Shown: positions 41,207-50,365, counted from the first letter of the stretch. The stretch is DNA of 64,000 bases from VAYN01 sp963702075 (GCA_963702075.1 OY969703.1:2356001-2420000), one strand, 5' to 3'. Numbers and translations: made by a program. The notes: generated by a model not told the origin, from the letters alone.

Positions 41207-42264
41207 CGGCTCCAGTCGGGCTCGAAGGCGTTCTTGGCGAGGACCTTCCCCTTGCCGCCGGTGTAGGGGACGCTGATCACGTCGTGCTCGAGGCCGGGGT
41301 CGAAGCCGCCGGTGTAGCCGAGGACGAACTTGCCGTCGCTGGAGAGGGCGGTGCCGACGAAGCCCTGCTCGCCGGCCTGCGCGACCGGCTTCTGTCCACC
41401 GGTCTTGGGATTCACCTTGACCGCGTAGCTCGTGTCCTGGCCCTCGAACTCGGCCAGTAGCTGGTTGCCGCCGGCCGACCAGGCGGTCGGGAAGAGGCCC
41501 TGCAGCAGCGGGTCGACGGTGGTGTGGGTGAGCCGCCTGACGCGCTTGCCCAGCGGATTCATCAGGTAGAGCTCGTTCTTCGGGCCGTACTTACGCTTCT
41601 TCCCGTCGACGGTCTTGACGAAGACGATCTTCTGCGGCCCCCAGAGCGGATACGAGGAGCGGTGGTCCTTGGTCAGGCGCTGAGGGACCACGGCCTTGAC
41701 ACTGACCGCCCCGGGCGGGAGCACTTCGATCCGGTAGACGTCGCTGCGCGGCGGGAAGCTTTCCGTGCCGGCCAGCGCATAGACGATCTGGCTGCCGTCG
41801 GGCGAGAAGCTGACGCCGCTGAAGAATCCGTGCGCGATCGTCCGCTGCACCCCGGTTTCGGTATCGATCAAGACGAGCCGCTGCTTGCCGAGTTCCGGCC
41901 CCAGCACCGCAACCACCAGCCCCGAATCGGGTGACCATGCGAAGACTTCGGGAAGGCGCCAACCCTTGGCCAGGACCGTCGGCGGCGCACTGCCGTCAGC
42001 GGCCGCGAGGACCAGTTCCGGCTGGCTCTTCAGCGACGCCCCCTGGCGCAGCAAGGCCACGATCTTCCCGTCGGGCGAGACGTGGGGGTTCTGGCCGGCC
42101 AGAAGTTTCTTCGCCCCCGAGCCGTCGTCGCCGGCCACGAAGACCGTCGGGTGCAGCGGGTTGCGCACGTAGGCGAGCGTCGCCTGGGCGGCAGCCGGCA
42201 CGACGATGAGCGCGGCGAGGACGAGAGCGGACAGGAGCAGCGGCAGCTTCGATTTGGTCGGCAT
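41203..42264 (-). CDS. Secreted TolB-like beta-propeller protein
   Basis: The 353-residue protein has a signal peptide (about 7-28, AAAQA). It then carries WD40-like PD40 repeats marked by NPHVSPDGKIVAL, FAWSPDSGLVVAV, VSFSPDGSQIVYAL, TAWSAGGNQLLAEF and TALSSDGKFVLGYTGG: about five to six blades of a TolB-type propeller, exported to the cell surface. The function is unknown; such proteins often bind other envelope proteins or glycans. TAAAGT ends 6 bases before the ATG. Confidence 0.84.
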   Translation of the reverse strand: MPTKSKLPLLLSALVLAALIVVPAAAQATLAYVRNPLHPTVFVAGDDGSGAKKLLAGQNPHVSPDGKIVALLRQGASLKSQPELVLAAADGSAPPTVLAKGWRLPEVFAWSPDSGLVVAVLGPELGKQRLVLIDTETGVQRTIAHGFFSGVSFSPDGSQIVYALAGTESFPPRSDVYRIEVLPPGAVSVKAVVPQRLTKDHRSSYPLWGPQKIVFVKTVDGKKRKYGPKNELYLMNPLGKRVRRLTHTTVDPLLQGLFPTAWSAGGNQLLAEFEGQDTSYAVKVNPKTGGQKPVAQAGEQGFVGTALSSDGKFVLGYTGGFDPGLEHDVISVPYTGGKGKVLAKNAFEPDWSR

Positions 42265-42305
42265 GCGCCGACTTTATCCGCGCCAGCGGAGGATTCTGGG
42301 GGCGT

Positions 42306-42683
42306 CTAGCCGGGGCCGACGATCGCCGCGACGACCAGCCCGCCGCTGACGGCGATGAACGAAACGGTCGCCACCGCCCGGTACCAGAGCTGCTTCTCGG
42401 CGTCGGGGTCGAAGGCCAGCGGGACGAAGAGGAGCGGGTTGACGAAGGTGCCGAAGACGAGCGCGGCCGCCACCGCCTTCGGCAGGTCCGGCACCGCGAG
42501 GCCGACCCCGATCAGGATCAGGCCCATCATCACGTAGTCGAGATGGACCTGGCGGATCCGCTGCGGCGCCACCACGCCGATCCGCCGCAGCCACTCCGGC
42601 CGCTCGTCGCGCACCACCATCGCCCAGCCGAGCAGGCCGCCGATCGCCAGCTCGATCAGGCCGATCTGGACGACCCAGTCCAT
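42306..42683 (-). CDS. Four-helix membrane protein, end of thr operon
   Basis: The 125-residue protein has four hydrophobic segments (QIGLIELAIGGLLGWAMVV, VMMGLILIGVGLAVPDL, ALVFGTFVNPLLFVPLAF, VATVSFIAVSGGLVVAAIV) and the loop RIGVVAPQRIRQVHLDYVMMG. I associate that loop with a family of small uncharacterised membrane proteins. It starts 1 base after the thrB stop, so it is co-transcribed. A role in amino acid export would be a guess. Confidence 0.75.
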   Translation of the reverse strand: MDWVVQIGLIELAIGGLLGWAMVVRDERPEWLRRIGVVAPQRIRQVHLDYVMMGLILIGVGLAVPDLPKAVAAALVFGTFVNPLLFVPLAFDPDAEKQLWYRAVATVSFIAVSGGLVVAAIVGPG

Positions 42684-42684
42684 C

Positions 42685-43563
42685 TCAGAGCTCGGGGACG
42701 TCGGCGCCGAGGGGGCTGAACGGGAGCCGCTTGACCTCGGCCCAGCCGGCGCAGCGCTCGGCCAGGGCCGCGGCGACGTTGCCGGCGTCCTGCCAGGTGG
42801 TCCAGACGAGGACGGTGGGGCCGGCGCCGGAGATCGTCGCCCCCAGCGCCCCCAGCTCGCGCGCCGAGTCGACTATCTCCATCGAGCGCGGGTAGAGCTC
42901 GCGGCGAGGCTCCTGGTGGATGCGATCGTGGAGCCCGCGGGCGAGCAGGTCGAGGTCGGCGCTGCGCAGCCCCAGCACCAGCATCGCCGCGGCGGAGACG
43001 TTGGCGACGGCGTCGGCCAGCGGCACCTGCGCCGGGATCGCCTCCCGCGCCAGCTCGGTCGAGACCTCCTCGGGCGGGATCACGACGATCCCCTCCAGCC
43101 CCTCGGGCGGGTCGAAGCGCGCCGCCGTCGGACCCTCCTCCCCCATCGCGCAGACGACGAACCCTCCGTAGATCGCCGCGGCGACGTTGTCGGGATGCCC
43201 CTCGATCGCGGTCGCCCGCGCCAGCATCTCCTCTTTCGAGAGCGCCAGCTCGTAGAGGTGGTCGGCGGCGTGGAGGCCGGCGACGATCGCCGCCGAGCTC
43301 GACCCCAGGCCCCGCGTCAGCGGGATCTCGCTGCGCAGCCGGAAGGCGATCCCGTCCGCCGGCCGCAGGCTCTCGAACGCCCGCACGATCAGGTTGTCGC
43401 GCCCGGTCGAGACCCCCAACCCGCCGTCGTCGAAGGAGAACTCGCCGCTCTCCTCCACCTCCAGCTCGAGGAACAGCGCCATCGCCGCCGCCATCGCGTC
43501 GTAGCCGGGCCCGAGGTTGGCCGAGGAGGCGGGAACGCGGACGAGCCGGTGGCGCGCGGTCAT
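42685..43563 (-). CDS. thrB: Homoserine kinase
   Basis: This GHMP kinase phosphorylates homoserine on the way to threonine. The 292-residue protein has the N-terminal VRVPASSANLGPGYD, the GHMP ATP loop LTRGLGSSSAAIVAGL and the C-terminal ATISGAGPTVLVWT. Three bases separate it from the thrC stop. It sits fourth in the lysA-hom-thrC-thrB operon. Confidence 0.95.
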   Translation of the reverse strand: MTARHRLVRVPASSANLGPGYDAMAAAMALFLELEVEESGEFSFDDGGLGVSTGRDNLIVRAFESLRPADGIAFRLRSEIPLTRGLGSSSAAIVAGLHAADHLYELALSKEEMLARATAIEGHPDNVAAAIYGGFVVCAMGEEGPTAARFDPPEGLEGIVVIPPEEVSTELAREAIPAQVPLADAVANVSAAAMLVLGLRSADLDLLARGLHDRIHQEPRRELYPRSMEIVDSARELGALGATISGAGPTVLVWTTWQDAGNVAAALAERCAGWAEVKRLPFSPLGADVPEL

Positions 43564-43566
43564 CGC

Positions 43567-44637
43567 CTAGTCGAAGACAGCCCGCTCGACGGCGCTGAGG
43601 TCGTTCTCGCAGTTGATCACCGAGGGGGCTTTGGAGAGGGCGGTGTCGGGGTCCTTGAGGCCGTGGCCGGTGAGGACGCAGACGACGGTCTCGGGGGTCG
43701 GTGCGCCGTCGACGGTCGGCAGGCCGTGGGCGAGGAGGCCGGCGACGGAGGCGGCGCTGGCGGGCTCGCAGAAGACGCCTTCGTTGTCGGCGAGCCAGCG
43801 GTAGGCGTTCAAGATCTGCTCGTCGGAGACGGCGGCGACGCGGCCCCGGGAGGCGGTGAAGGCGGCCATCGCCTCCTCCCAGCGGGCAGGGTTGCCGATC
43901 CGGATCGCCGAGGCGACGGTCTCGGGACGGTCGACCGGCTCGCCGCGGACCAGCGGCGCGGCGCCCTCGGCCTGGAAGCCGTAGAGGATCGGCTTCTCGC
44001 CCTCGAGCTTGCCCAGCTCCGCATCCCCGCCGGAGGCGAGCTCGCGGAACCCGCGCCAGTAGGCGGTGACGTTCCCTGCATTGCCGACCGGGATCGCGAG
44101 GGCGCCGGGCATCTCCCCCAAATCCTCGACCACCTCGAAGGCAGCCGTCTTCTGGCCTTCGATCCGGTGCGGGTTGACGCTGTTCACCAGCTCGATCGGG
44201 TGCTTCTGCGAGAGCTCGCGGACCAGCCGCAGGGCGTCGTCGAAGTTCCCCTGCAGCGCCACCACCCGCGCCCCGTGCATCAGCGCCTGCGCGAGCTTGC
44301 CGATCGCGATCTTTCCCTCGGGGACGATCACCGCTCCGCGCATCCCCGCCCGCGCCGCGTAGGCGGCGCAGCTGGCGGCGGTGTTGCCGGTCGAGGCGCA
44401 GATGATCGCCTCCGCCCCACGCCCCTTCGCCCGCGATACCGCCACCGTCATCCCCCGGTCCTTGAACGAGCCGGTCGGGTTCAGCCCCTCGAATTTGAAA
44501 TAGGCACGCGCCCCGATCCGCTCTGAAAGACGAGGAGCTTCGATCAGCGGCGTCGAGCCCTCGTTCAGGGTCACCACCGGGTCGCCGGGCTCGAGCGAGA
44601 GCCGGTCGCGATAGCGGTCGATCAGTCCGGCCGCCAT
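43567..44637 (-). CDS. thrC: Threonine synthase
   Basis: This PLP enzyme forms threonine from phosphohomoserine. The 356-residue fold-type II protein has the PLP-lysine in NPTGSFKDRGM and the phosphate loop VGNAGNVTAYWRG. The ATG at 44637 overlaps the hom stop (TGATG) with GAGGAG upstream. The longer open frame upstream overlaps hom and is not used. Confidence 0.95.
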   Translation of the reverse strand: MAAGLIDRYRDRLSLEPGDPVVTLNEGSTPLIEAPRLSERIGARAYFKFEGLNPTGSFKDRGMTVAVSRAKGRGAEAIICASTGNTAASCAAYAARAGMRGAVIVPEGKIAIGKLAQALMHGARVVALQGNFDDALRLVRELSQKHPIELVNSVNPHRIEGQKTAAFEVVEDLGEMPGALAIPVGNAGNVTAYWRGFRELASGGDAELGKLEGEKPILYGFQAEGAAPLVRGEPVDRPETVASAIRIGNPARWEEAMAAFTASRGRVAAVSDEQILNAYRWLADNEGVFCEPASAASVAGLLAHGLPTVDGAPTPETVVCVLTGHGLKDPDTALSKAPSVINCENDLSAVERAVFD

Positions 44638-45869
44638 CAGTACTCCTCCTCGATCACGCGGATCGCGCGGGGCGGGGCGCGCAGCTCGTCGAGAGCCCCC
44701 AGCGCCTCGACCGCGGCCGCGAACTTCGACTCCAGGCACTCGTGGATCACCATCACCAGCCGCGCCTCGTCGCCGATCCCGCGCTGGACGACGCTCTTGA
44801 CCGAGACGCCGTGGTCGCCGAGCACCGTCGCCACCCGCGCCAGCACGCCGGGCTGGTCGGCCACCTCGAGGTAGAGGTAGAAGGAGGAGCTGACGTCGGC
44901 GACGATCGGCAGCTCGACCCGCGTCTCGTGCACCGGCGCGTCGCCGACGAGGATCGAGACGACGTCGCCGAGCACCGCCGAGGCGGTCTGCAGCCCCCCC
45001 GCCCCCGGCCCCGACATCGTCACCTCGCTGATCGCCGGCGCCTCGACCATCACCGCGTTGAACGGGCCCTCGATCGGCGCCAACGGGTGGCCGCGGTAGA
45101 GGAAGCAGGGGAAGACGCGGACGCTGATGCCGCCGTCGCGCCGTTCGGCCACTCCCAGCAACTTCAGCGAGAGGCCGAACTCCTTCGCGTAGGCGAGGTC
45201 GTCGGGCAGGATCCGTTCGATCCCCTCGTAGGTGACCTCGTCGAGCGTCACCGGCGTGTGGAAGGCGAGCCGGGCGAGGATCGCCATCTTCGCCGCCGCG
45301 TCGGCGCCGCTGACGTCGTCGGTGGGGTCGGCCTCGGCGTAGCCGAGCTCCTGCGCCTGGGCCAGCACCTCGTCGTAGCCGGCGCCGCTCGCCGCCATCT
45401 CGGAGAGGATGAAGTTGGTCGTCCCGTTGACGATCCCGAAGACCTTCGAGATCTTGGTGACGCCGAAGCTCTCCTGAATCGTGCGGACGATCGGGATCAC
45501 CGCCGCGACCGCCGCCTCGAAGCGCAGCTGCACCCCCGCCTTGCGGGCCTCGGTGAAGAGCTCATCGCCGTGCTGGGCGAGCAGCTGCTTGTTGGCGGTG
45601 GCCACCGGCTTGCCGGCCCGCAGCGCCGCGAGCACGTACTCACGGGTCGGCTCGGTCCCGCCCATCAGCTCGACGATCAGGTCCGAGCCCTCGAGGATCG
45701 CGTCGAAGCTCCCCTCCCCGCGGGTCAGCACGCCGGAGATCTCCGGCCGCCGCCCGGTCGCCGCCTCGACAGCCTCGGCCCGCTCCGCCAGCAGCTCGGC
45801 GAAGGCGGCGCCGACGGTGCCGCGCCCGAGCAGCCCGATGCGAACCGGTTTGGAGCCCTCGGAGGACAT
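44637..45869 (-). CDS. hom: Homoserine dehydrogenase
   Basis: The enzyme reduces aspartate semialdehyde to homoserine with NAD(P)H. The 410-residue protein has an N-terminal Rossmann motif IGLLGRGTVGAAF, the catalytic core VFGIVNGTTNFILSEM and LGYAEADPTDDVSGADAAAK with the catalytic Lys, and a C-terminal ACT domain (SSFYLYLEVADQPGVLARVATVLGDHGVS) for threonine feedback. It lies 5 bases after the lysA stop. Confidence 0.95.
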   Translation of the reverse strand: MSSEGSKPVRIGLLGRGTVGAAFAELLAERAEAVEAATGRRPEISGVLTRGEGSFDAILEGSDLIVELMGGTEPTREYVLAALRAGKPVATANKQLLAQHGDELFTEARKAGVQLRFEAAVAAVIPIVRTIQESFGVTKISKVFGIVNGTTNFILSEMAASGAGYDEVLAQAQELGYAEADPTDDVSGADAAAKMAILARLAFHTPVTLDEVTYEGIERILPDDLAYAKEFGLSLKLLGVAERRDGGISVRVFPCFLYRGHPLAPIEGPFNAVMVEAPAISEVTMSGPGAGGLQTASAVLGDVVSILVGDAPVHETRVELPIVADVSSSFYLYLEVADQPGVLARVATVLGDHGVSVKSVVQRGIGDEARLVMVIHECLESKFAAAVEALGALDELRAPPRAIRVIEEEY

Positions 45870-45874
45870 CGCGC

Positions 45875-47179
45875 CTAGAGGTCCCTCGCGGTCAGGTCCT
45901 CGTAGGTCTCGCGACGGACGACCGGGCGCGAGGCGCCGTCGCGACAGAAGACAACCGGGGGACGAGGCACGCCGTTGTAGTTGTTGGCCATCGCGTAACC
46001 GTATGCGCCGGTGGCCGGGGTGACGAGGACGTCGCCGACGGCGGGCTCGGCGAGCATCGTGTCGCGGACGATCACGTCGCCGGACTCGCAGTGCATGCCG
46101 GCGACCGTCACCAGCGTCTCCGCCGGGGCGGCGGCGCGGTCGGCTACCAGCGCTTCGTAGCGGGAGCCGTAGAGCATCGGCCGCAGGTTGTCGGACATGC
46201 CCCCATCGACGGCGACATAGGTCCGCACTCCGGCGATCTCCTTGACCGTGCCGACGCGGTAAGCGGTGATCCCGGCGTTAGCGACCAGCGAGCGCCCCGG
46301 CTCGACCAGGATCCGCACACCTCTGCCGAAGACCTCGGCGACTCCTCGCACCTTGACATCGACGTAGGCGTCGATCGAGGGCGGCTCGTCCTCGCCGGTG
46401 TAGGCGACGCCGAGGCCGCCGCCGACGTTGACGACCTGGCACCACTCGCCGGCCAGCTCGCCGAGCGCCCGGATCGCCAGCGTGTAGGGCTCGAGCTCGA
46501 AGATCTGCGAGCCGATGTGGGCGTGCAGCCCGACCAGCTCGAGCTTGTCGGAGGCAAGCACGCGCTCGACCGCCCGCGCAGCCAGCCCGTCCTCGCGCCC
46601 GAAGCCGAACTTCGAGTCGAGCTGGCCGGTGGTGATGTAGTCGTGGGTCGAGGGCTTGATCCCCGGCGTCACCCGGATCAGCACCCGCTGCGGTTCGTCG
46701 AGCAGCCGCTCGCAGCGCTCGATCTCGTCGAAGGAGTCGAGGATCAGGTGGCGGATCCCGGACCGCGTCGCGAAGAGGATCTCCTCGTCGGACTTGTTGT
46801 TGCCGTGCATGTGGATGCGGTCGGGGTCGAAGCCGGCCTTCAGCGCCATGTGCAGCTCGCCGCCGGAGGCGACGTCGACCGACAGCCCCTCCTCACTGAG
46901 GAGCCGGTAGGCCGCGGTGCAGGGCAGCGACTTGCTGGCGAAGAGGACCTCGGCCTCGGCACCGCGGCTCTCGAACGCCTCACGATATTCACGGGCGCGG
47001 GCGCGGATGTCGTCCTCGGCGTAGAAGTAGGCGGGCGTGCCGTGCTCTTCGGCCAGCTCGACCACGTCGCAGCCGGCGATCTCCAGGCGCCCCTCCGCGT
47101 TGACCCGACTGCCGCGCGGGAAGACAGCCGATCCCGCAATCGGATCGCCACTCGCCACTACCTGTCCCTGCTCAGACAT
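45875..47179 (-). CDS. lysA: Diaminopimelate decarboxylase
   Basis: This PLP enzyme forms lysine from meso-diaminopimelate. The 434-residue fold-type III protein has the PLP-lysine in EVLFASKSLPC, HMHGNNKSDEEI, VNVGGGLGVAYTGEDEP for the phosphate and MHCESGDVI for the C-terminal active site. The ATG at 47179 is used; the upstream frame runs through the family B repeat. It heads the operon lysA-hom-thrC-thrB-membrane protein. Confidence 0.94.
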   Translation of the reverse strand: MSEQGQVVASGDPIAGSAVFPRGSRVNAEGRLEIAGCDVVELAEEHGTPAYFYAEDDIRARAREYREAFESRGAEAEVLFASKSLPCTAAYRLLSEEGLSVDVASGGELHMALKAGFDPDRIHMHGNNKSDEEILFATRSGIRHLILDSFDEIERCERLLDEPQRVLIRVTPGIKPSTHDYITTGQLDSKFGFGREDGLAARAVERVLASDKLELVGLHAHIGSQIFELEPYTLAIRALGELAGEWCQVVNVGGGLGVAYTGEDEPPSIDAYVDVKVRGVAEVFGRGVRILVEPGRSLVANAGITAYRVGTVKEIAGVRTYVAVDGGMSDNLRPMLYGSRYEALVADRAAAPAETLVTVAGMHCESGDVIVRDTMLAEPAVGDVLVTPATGAYGYAMANNYNGVPRPPVVFCRDGASRPVVRRETYEDLTARDL

Positions 47180-47202
47180 CGGACGAGCATTGTGGCCGAC
47201 TC

Positions 47203-47243
47203 CTGTTCCTTTTGCTCGCAGAGCAGCCAAAAGGAACAGCTAA
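47203..47243. repeat. Intergenic inverted repeat, family B copy 2
   Basis: This 41-bp element has perfect 12-base arms (CTGTTCCTTTTG and complement), a 13-base loop and ends in CTAA. It lies 23 bases before the lysA start. Confidence 0.88.
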
Positions 47244-47264
47244 AGCCTCGGCGTCAGTTTTCTC

Positions 47265-47305
47265 CTGTTCCTTATGGCTGTCTAGCAGTCAAAAGGAACA
47301 ATTAA
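47265..47305. repeat. Intergenic inverted repeat, family B copy 3
   Basis: This 41-bp element begins CTGTTCCTTATGGCTG and ends AAAAGGAACAATTAA, with 8 perfect arm bases. It is in tandem with copy 2 and lies 10 bases after the stop of the Gly-rich gene. It matches copy 1 (18342) over its first 16 bases. Confidence 0.85.
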
Positions 47306-47315
47306 GGCGACCTCG

Positions 47316-48062
47316 CTACTTGCCGAGGCCTTCGAGGGTTTTGGTGACGCCTTCGACCGTCTTCGTCGTTTCGTCGACGACGCCGCCGACGACCGATTCA
47401 GGTCCGGCGACGCTTTCGACCACTCCTTCGGCCGCGCCGGTTACGCCCGTTTCTTGGAGCGCGCCGCCGGTTACGGTTTCGTCCACCTGATGGACGGTTT
47501 CGTTGACCGTGCTGGTCACTTTCCCAGAAGTCGTGGTGGCCGTTTCGCCGCCGGTTTCTCCTCCACCGGTGCTGCCGCCGCCTCCGCCGGAACCGCCACC
47601 ACCGCCGCCGCCGGAGGCCGTGCCGGTGTTGGAGCCCCCGCCGGACCCGGCGCCGCCTTCGCTCGGAGCCGAGCCGCCGCCCCCGCCACCGGAGCCGCTT
47701 CCGCCGCCCCCGCCGCCGGTCTGCGTGCCGCCGCCTTCGCCGCTCCCGAGGTTGGCGGTTCCGCCGCCACCGGAGCCGCCGCCAGGTTTGCCTGCTCCGC
47801 CGCCGCCTTTGGCCGCGGTACCTGCCGTTTTCGCGCCGCCTTCGCCACCTGCCGCGCCTGCGCCCGTCCCGGCGGCCACGGGCGCGGCCGCCTCCTTTGC
47901 ACCGGAGACGCCGGCGTCACCGCCGCCGCCGAGCAGCCCGGAGATCGGGAAGTCGCCGAAGACCTGGGTAGAGACGAGCACGACGAAGACCGCAATGGCG
48001 ACGGCGATCAATCCCGCCCCGGACATCGCGCCGACCAGGTATTTGCGCGCCTGGCGAATCAT
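47316..48062 (-). CDS. Gly-rich membrane-anchored surface protein
   Basis: The 248-residue protein has an N-terminal membrane anchor (about 11-35, SGAGLIAVAIAVFVVLVSTQ). A region of about 120 residues rich in Gly, Ser, Thr and Ala in poly-Gly runs follows, then a C-terminal alpha-helical Val/Thr/Glu segment (SVAGPESVVGGVVDETTKTVEGVTKTLEGL). The low-complexity stretch probably spans the cell wall. No family can be assigned. It is 16 bases after the M23 peptidase stop, so both are likely co-transcribed. Confidence 0.75.
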   Translation of the reverse strand: MIRQARKYLVGAMSGAGLIAVAIAVFVVLVSTQVFGDFPISGLLGGGGDAGVSGAKEAAAPVAAGTGAGAAGGEGGAKTAGTAAKGGGGAGKPGGGSGGGGTANLGSGEGGGTQTGGGGGGSGSGGGGGGSAPSEGGAGSGGGSNTGTASGGGGGGGSGGGGGSTGGGETGGETATTTSGKVTSTVNETVHQVDETVTGGALQETGVTGAAEGVVESVAGPESVVGGVVDETTKTVEGVTKTLEGLGK

Positions 48063-48078
48063 GAAAAGGGATTGTTGC

Positions 48079-49278
48079 TCACAAATAGCCCATCGGGTCG
48101 GTTACGGAGCCGTTTATACGAACCTCGAAGTGCAGATGCGGTCCGAGGCAGTATCCGGTGCAACCGGTGTACCCGATGATGTCCCCCTGGCTAACCGACT
48201 GCCCAAGGGTTGCAACGAAGGAGCTCTGGTGGGCGTAACAGGTGGAGAGTCCACCGCCGTGGTCGAGGCAGGTGTAGTTGCCGTAGCCGCCGCTTTCGGC
48301 CTCTGACTGCTGCAGGCTGACGGTGCCGTCGAGCGCGGCGCGGATCGGCGTGCCTTCGGGCACGGCGATGTCGATCCCCGGGTGGTACTCGTAGCTGCCG
48401 TTGATCGTCCGCGAGCCGAAGCCGGAGACGACCGGACCGTCGACCGGCCAGATCATGCCGCCGCTGCCGCCCTTGATCGGGCCCGCCGGCAACGGCACGG
48501 AGCCGGTCGCCGCCAACTGGGCGGCGATTTCAGACTGGATGTCGGCGACCGAGCCGTCCAGCTCTTCTTCGTGTTCGCTGACCTCGGCCAGGGCCGCTTC
48601 GCGGTCGGCCCGGGCGCCGAGCAGCGCTCGCTGGTGGCTCTGCAGCGCCGTCCGCGCCGTCGTCAGCGCTTCCTTTTCGGAGGCGATCGCGTCGCGGGCG
48701 GATTCGATCCGGTTCTTGCTGTCGCGCAGGCGGCTGACCAGGGCCTTGACTTCGTCGCGCAGGTCTCGCACGCGCCCGACCACGGCCTCGTCCATCCCGT
48801 GCAGGCGGTTGAGGTATTCGGTGCGGGCGGCGAGGTCGTCGAGGTTGTTGGAGCCGACGATGACGCTGATCAAGTCCGGGCTGCCGGTCTCGTACATCGC
48901 CACCAGCCGTTCGCGCAGCGCCCCCAGCGCCCGCTTCAGCTGCGCCCGCACGCGGGCCAGCCGCCGGCGCGCCCCGTCGAGCTCGGCCTGGGCTTCGTCC
49001 AGTTCGGCCTGCTTGACCACGAGCCGTTCGCGCACCGCCGACTCGCGGGTGCGGATTTCGGCGACCTCGGCGGTGAGGCGATCGATCTTGTCGCCGAAAC
49101 CGGCAATCGTCGTCGTCAGCACGCCCTTGCGTTCTTCGACCTTCTCCAGCTGCGATCGCTTCGTTTCCAGTTCGGACTGAAGGTCGGCAGCGGGGGCCGC
49201 TGGAGCGGCTATGAGCAGGGCTAGAAACGCTGCGACGGCAGCACAAAGCGCCGGCACAACGGAACGATTGAGAGGCAT
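48079..49278 (-). CDS. M23 peptidase (murein hydrolase) with coiled coil, EnvC/NlpD-like
   Basis: The 399-residue protein has a signal peptide (AAPAAPAA about 22-30) and a long coiled coil (about 31-250) rich in Glu/Arg/Leu heptads. A C-terminal M23/LytM domain has YHPGIDIAVPEGTPIRAALDG and HLHFEVRINGSV. Zinc ligands His, Asp and the HLH pair are all present, so it is a potential endopeptidase, not a degenerate activator like EnvC. It acts in the cell wall. The ATG at 49278 is supported by TAGCCT 7 bases upstream. Confidence 0.9.
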   Translation of the reverse strand: MPLNRSVVPALCAAVAAFLALLIAAPAAPAADLQSELETKRSQLEKVEERKGVLTTTIAGFGDKIDRLTAEVAEIRTRESAVRERLVVKQAELDEAQAELDGARRRLARVRAQLKRALGALRERLVAMYETGSPDLISVIVGSNNLDDLAARTEYLNRLHGMDEAVVGRVRDLRDEVKALVSRLRDSKNRIESARDAIASEKEALTTARTALQSHQRALLGARADREAALAEVSEHEEELDGSVADIQSEIAAQLAATGSVPLPAGPIKGGSGGMIWPVDGPVVSGFGSRTINGSYEYHPGIDIAVPEGTPIRAALDGTVSLQQSEAESGGYGNYTCLDHGGGLSTCYAHQSSFVATLGQSVSQGDIIGYTGCTGYCLGPHLHFEVRINGSVTDPMGYL

Positions 49279-49285
49279 CGGAGCG

Positions 49286-49291
49286 AGGCTA
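49286..49291 (-). promoter_or_regulatory. -10 box TAGCCT of the M23 peptidase gene
   Basis: Minus-strand TAGCCT ends 7 bases before the ATG at 49278, leaderless type. Confidence 0.5.
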
Positions 49292-49356
49292 GCCAACGCG
49301 TTTTGCGGACTTGGCTACCCAAAAGTTGCTGCAAGTGGGGTTGCGCGGGCGTTGGG

Positions 49357-49423
49357 GGGAGCCGGGGGAGGGGTTCGGCGGACAACTGAGGGGAGGGTCC
49401 GGCGAACCCCTCCCCCGGCTCCC
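49357..49423. repeat. 27-base inverted repeat between CDF and M23 genes
   Basis: Arms of 27 bases (49357-49383 and 49397-49423) match except at one position, around a 13-base loop. It abuts the CDF stop, so a terminator is plausible on the minus strand. Confidence 0.85.
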
Positions 49424-50349
49424 TAGGCGCTCGGGGCGTTCTCTACGTGGAGGAGGTCCTGCGAAGCCTCTTCCTCCATTTGGAGGGTGGTGTGCTCGAT
49501 GCCGTAGGTCTCCCTTAGGAGGAGCTCGAGGCGGCGGCGGATCAGATCTCTGTCGGTGCCTTCAGCTACGACCACATGGGCAGCTAGGGCGCCGAAGCCC
49601 GCCGTGACCGTCCAGACGTGGAGGTCGTGGACTGAGCGGACTCCTTGCTCCTTGCAGATGGCCCTGCCCACGCCTTCTACGTCTACGCCGGCGGGGGCGG
49701 ACTCCATCAGCACGTCGAAGGGCTCCTTGATCAGGCGCCAGGAGGAGGCGAGGACGAGGGCGGCGATCAGGAGACCGACGATTGGGTCGATCACCGGCGA
49801 ACCGCCGCCGAGGACGTAGGCGCCGGCGATGATCACGCCGAGGGAGCCGAGGGCGTCGGCGGCGGAGTGGCGCAGGACACCCTCGAGGTTGATGTCCTCG
49901 CGCTCGCCGCCGGCGAGGACGACGGTGGCGGCGACGTTCCCGACCAGGCCGAGCGTACCCAGCGCCAGCACCCCCCAGCCGTCGATGCCGGGCGGGTCGG
50001 AGAGGCGGCCGATCGCGGCGACCGCGATGCCGATGCTGACCGCGACCAGCAGCAGCCCGTTGACCAGCGCCGCCAGCACCTCCGAGCGCTGGTAGCCGAA
50101 GGTGCGCTGCCCGGCCGCGGGCATCGAGGCCAGACGGGCGGCGATCAGGGCGAGGACGATCGAGCCGACGTCGGAGAGCAGGTGGCCGGCGTCGGCGAGC
50201 ACCGCCAGCGAGCCGGTGAGGAAGCCGCCGATCGCCTCGGCCCCGAAGAGGCCGACGTTGATCGCCAGCGCCACTCCCATCCGCCGCCGGCTGTCCTCCC
50301 GCCGCGCGTCCAGCGAGTGCGAGTGGCTATGCCCACCAGGCCCGTGCAT
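49423..50349 (-). CDS. Cation diffusion facilitator (CzcD/ZitB type)
   Basis: This 308-residue CDF transporter exports Zn2+ or related divalent ions in exchange for protons. An N-terminal His-rich stretch (GHSHSHS) is followed by six helices with the metal-site motifs HLLSD (ADAGHLLSDVGS) and ADALGSL (HSAADALGSLGV), giving His-Asp pairs in helices II and V. A C-terminal cytoplasmic domain has VHDLHVWTV and HVVVAEG. TACTCT ends 6 bases before the ATG. No metal regulator lies adjacent. Confidence 0.92.
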   Translation of the reverse strand: MHGPGGHSHSHSLDARREDSRRRMGVALAINVGLFGAEAIGGFLTGSLAVLADAGHLLSDVGSIVLALIAARLASMPAAGQRTFGYQRSEVLAALVNGLLLVAVSIGIAVAAIGRLSDPPGIDGWGVLALGTLGLVGNVAATVVLAGGEREDINLEGVLRHSAADALGSLGVIIAGAYVLGGGSPVIDPIVGLLIAALVLASSWRLIKEPFDVLMESAPAGVDVEGVGRAICKEQGVRSVHDLHVWTVTAGFGALAAHVVVAEGTDRDLIRRRLELLLRETYGIEHTTLQMEEEASQDLLHVENAPSA

Positions 50350-50365
50350 CCACCGAGAGTAAACC

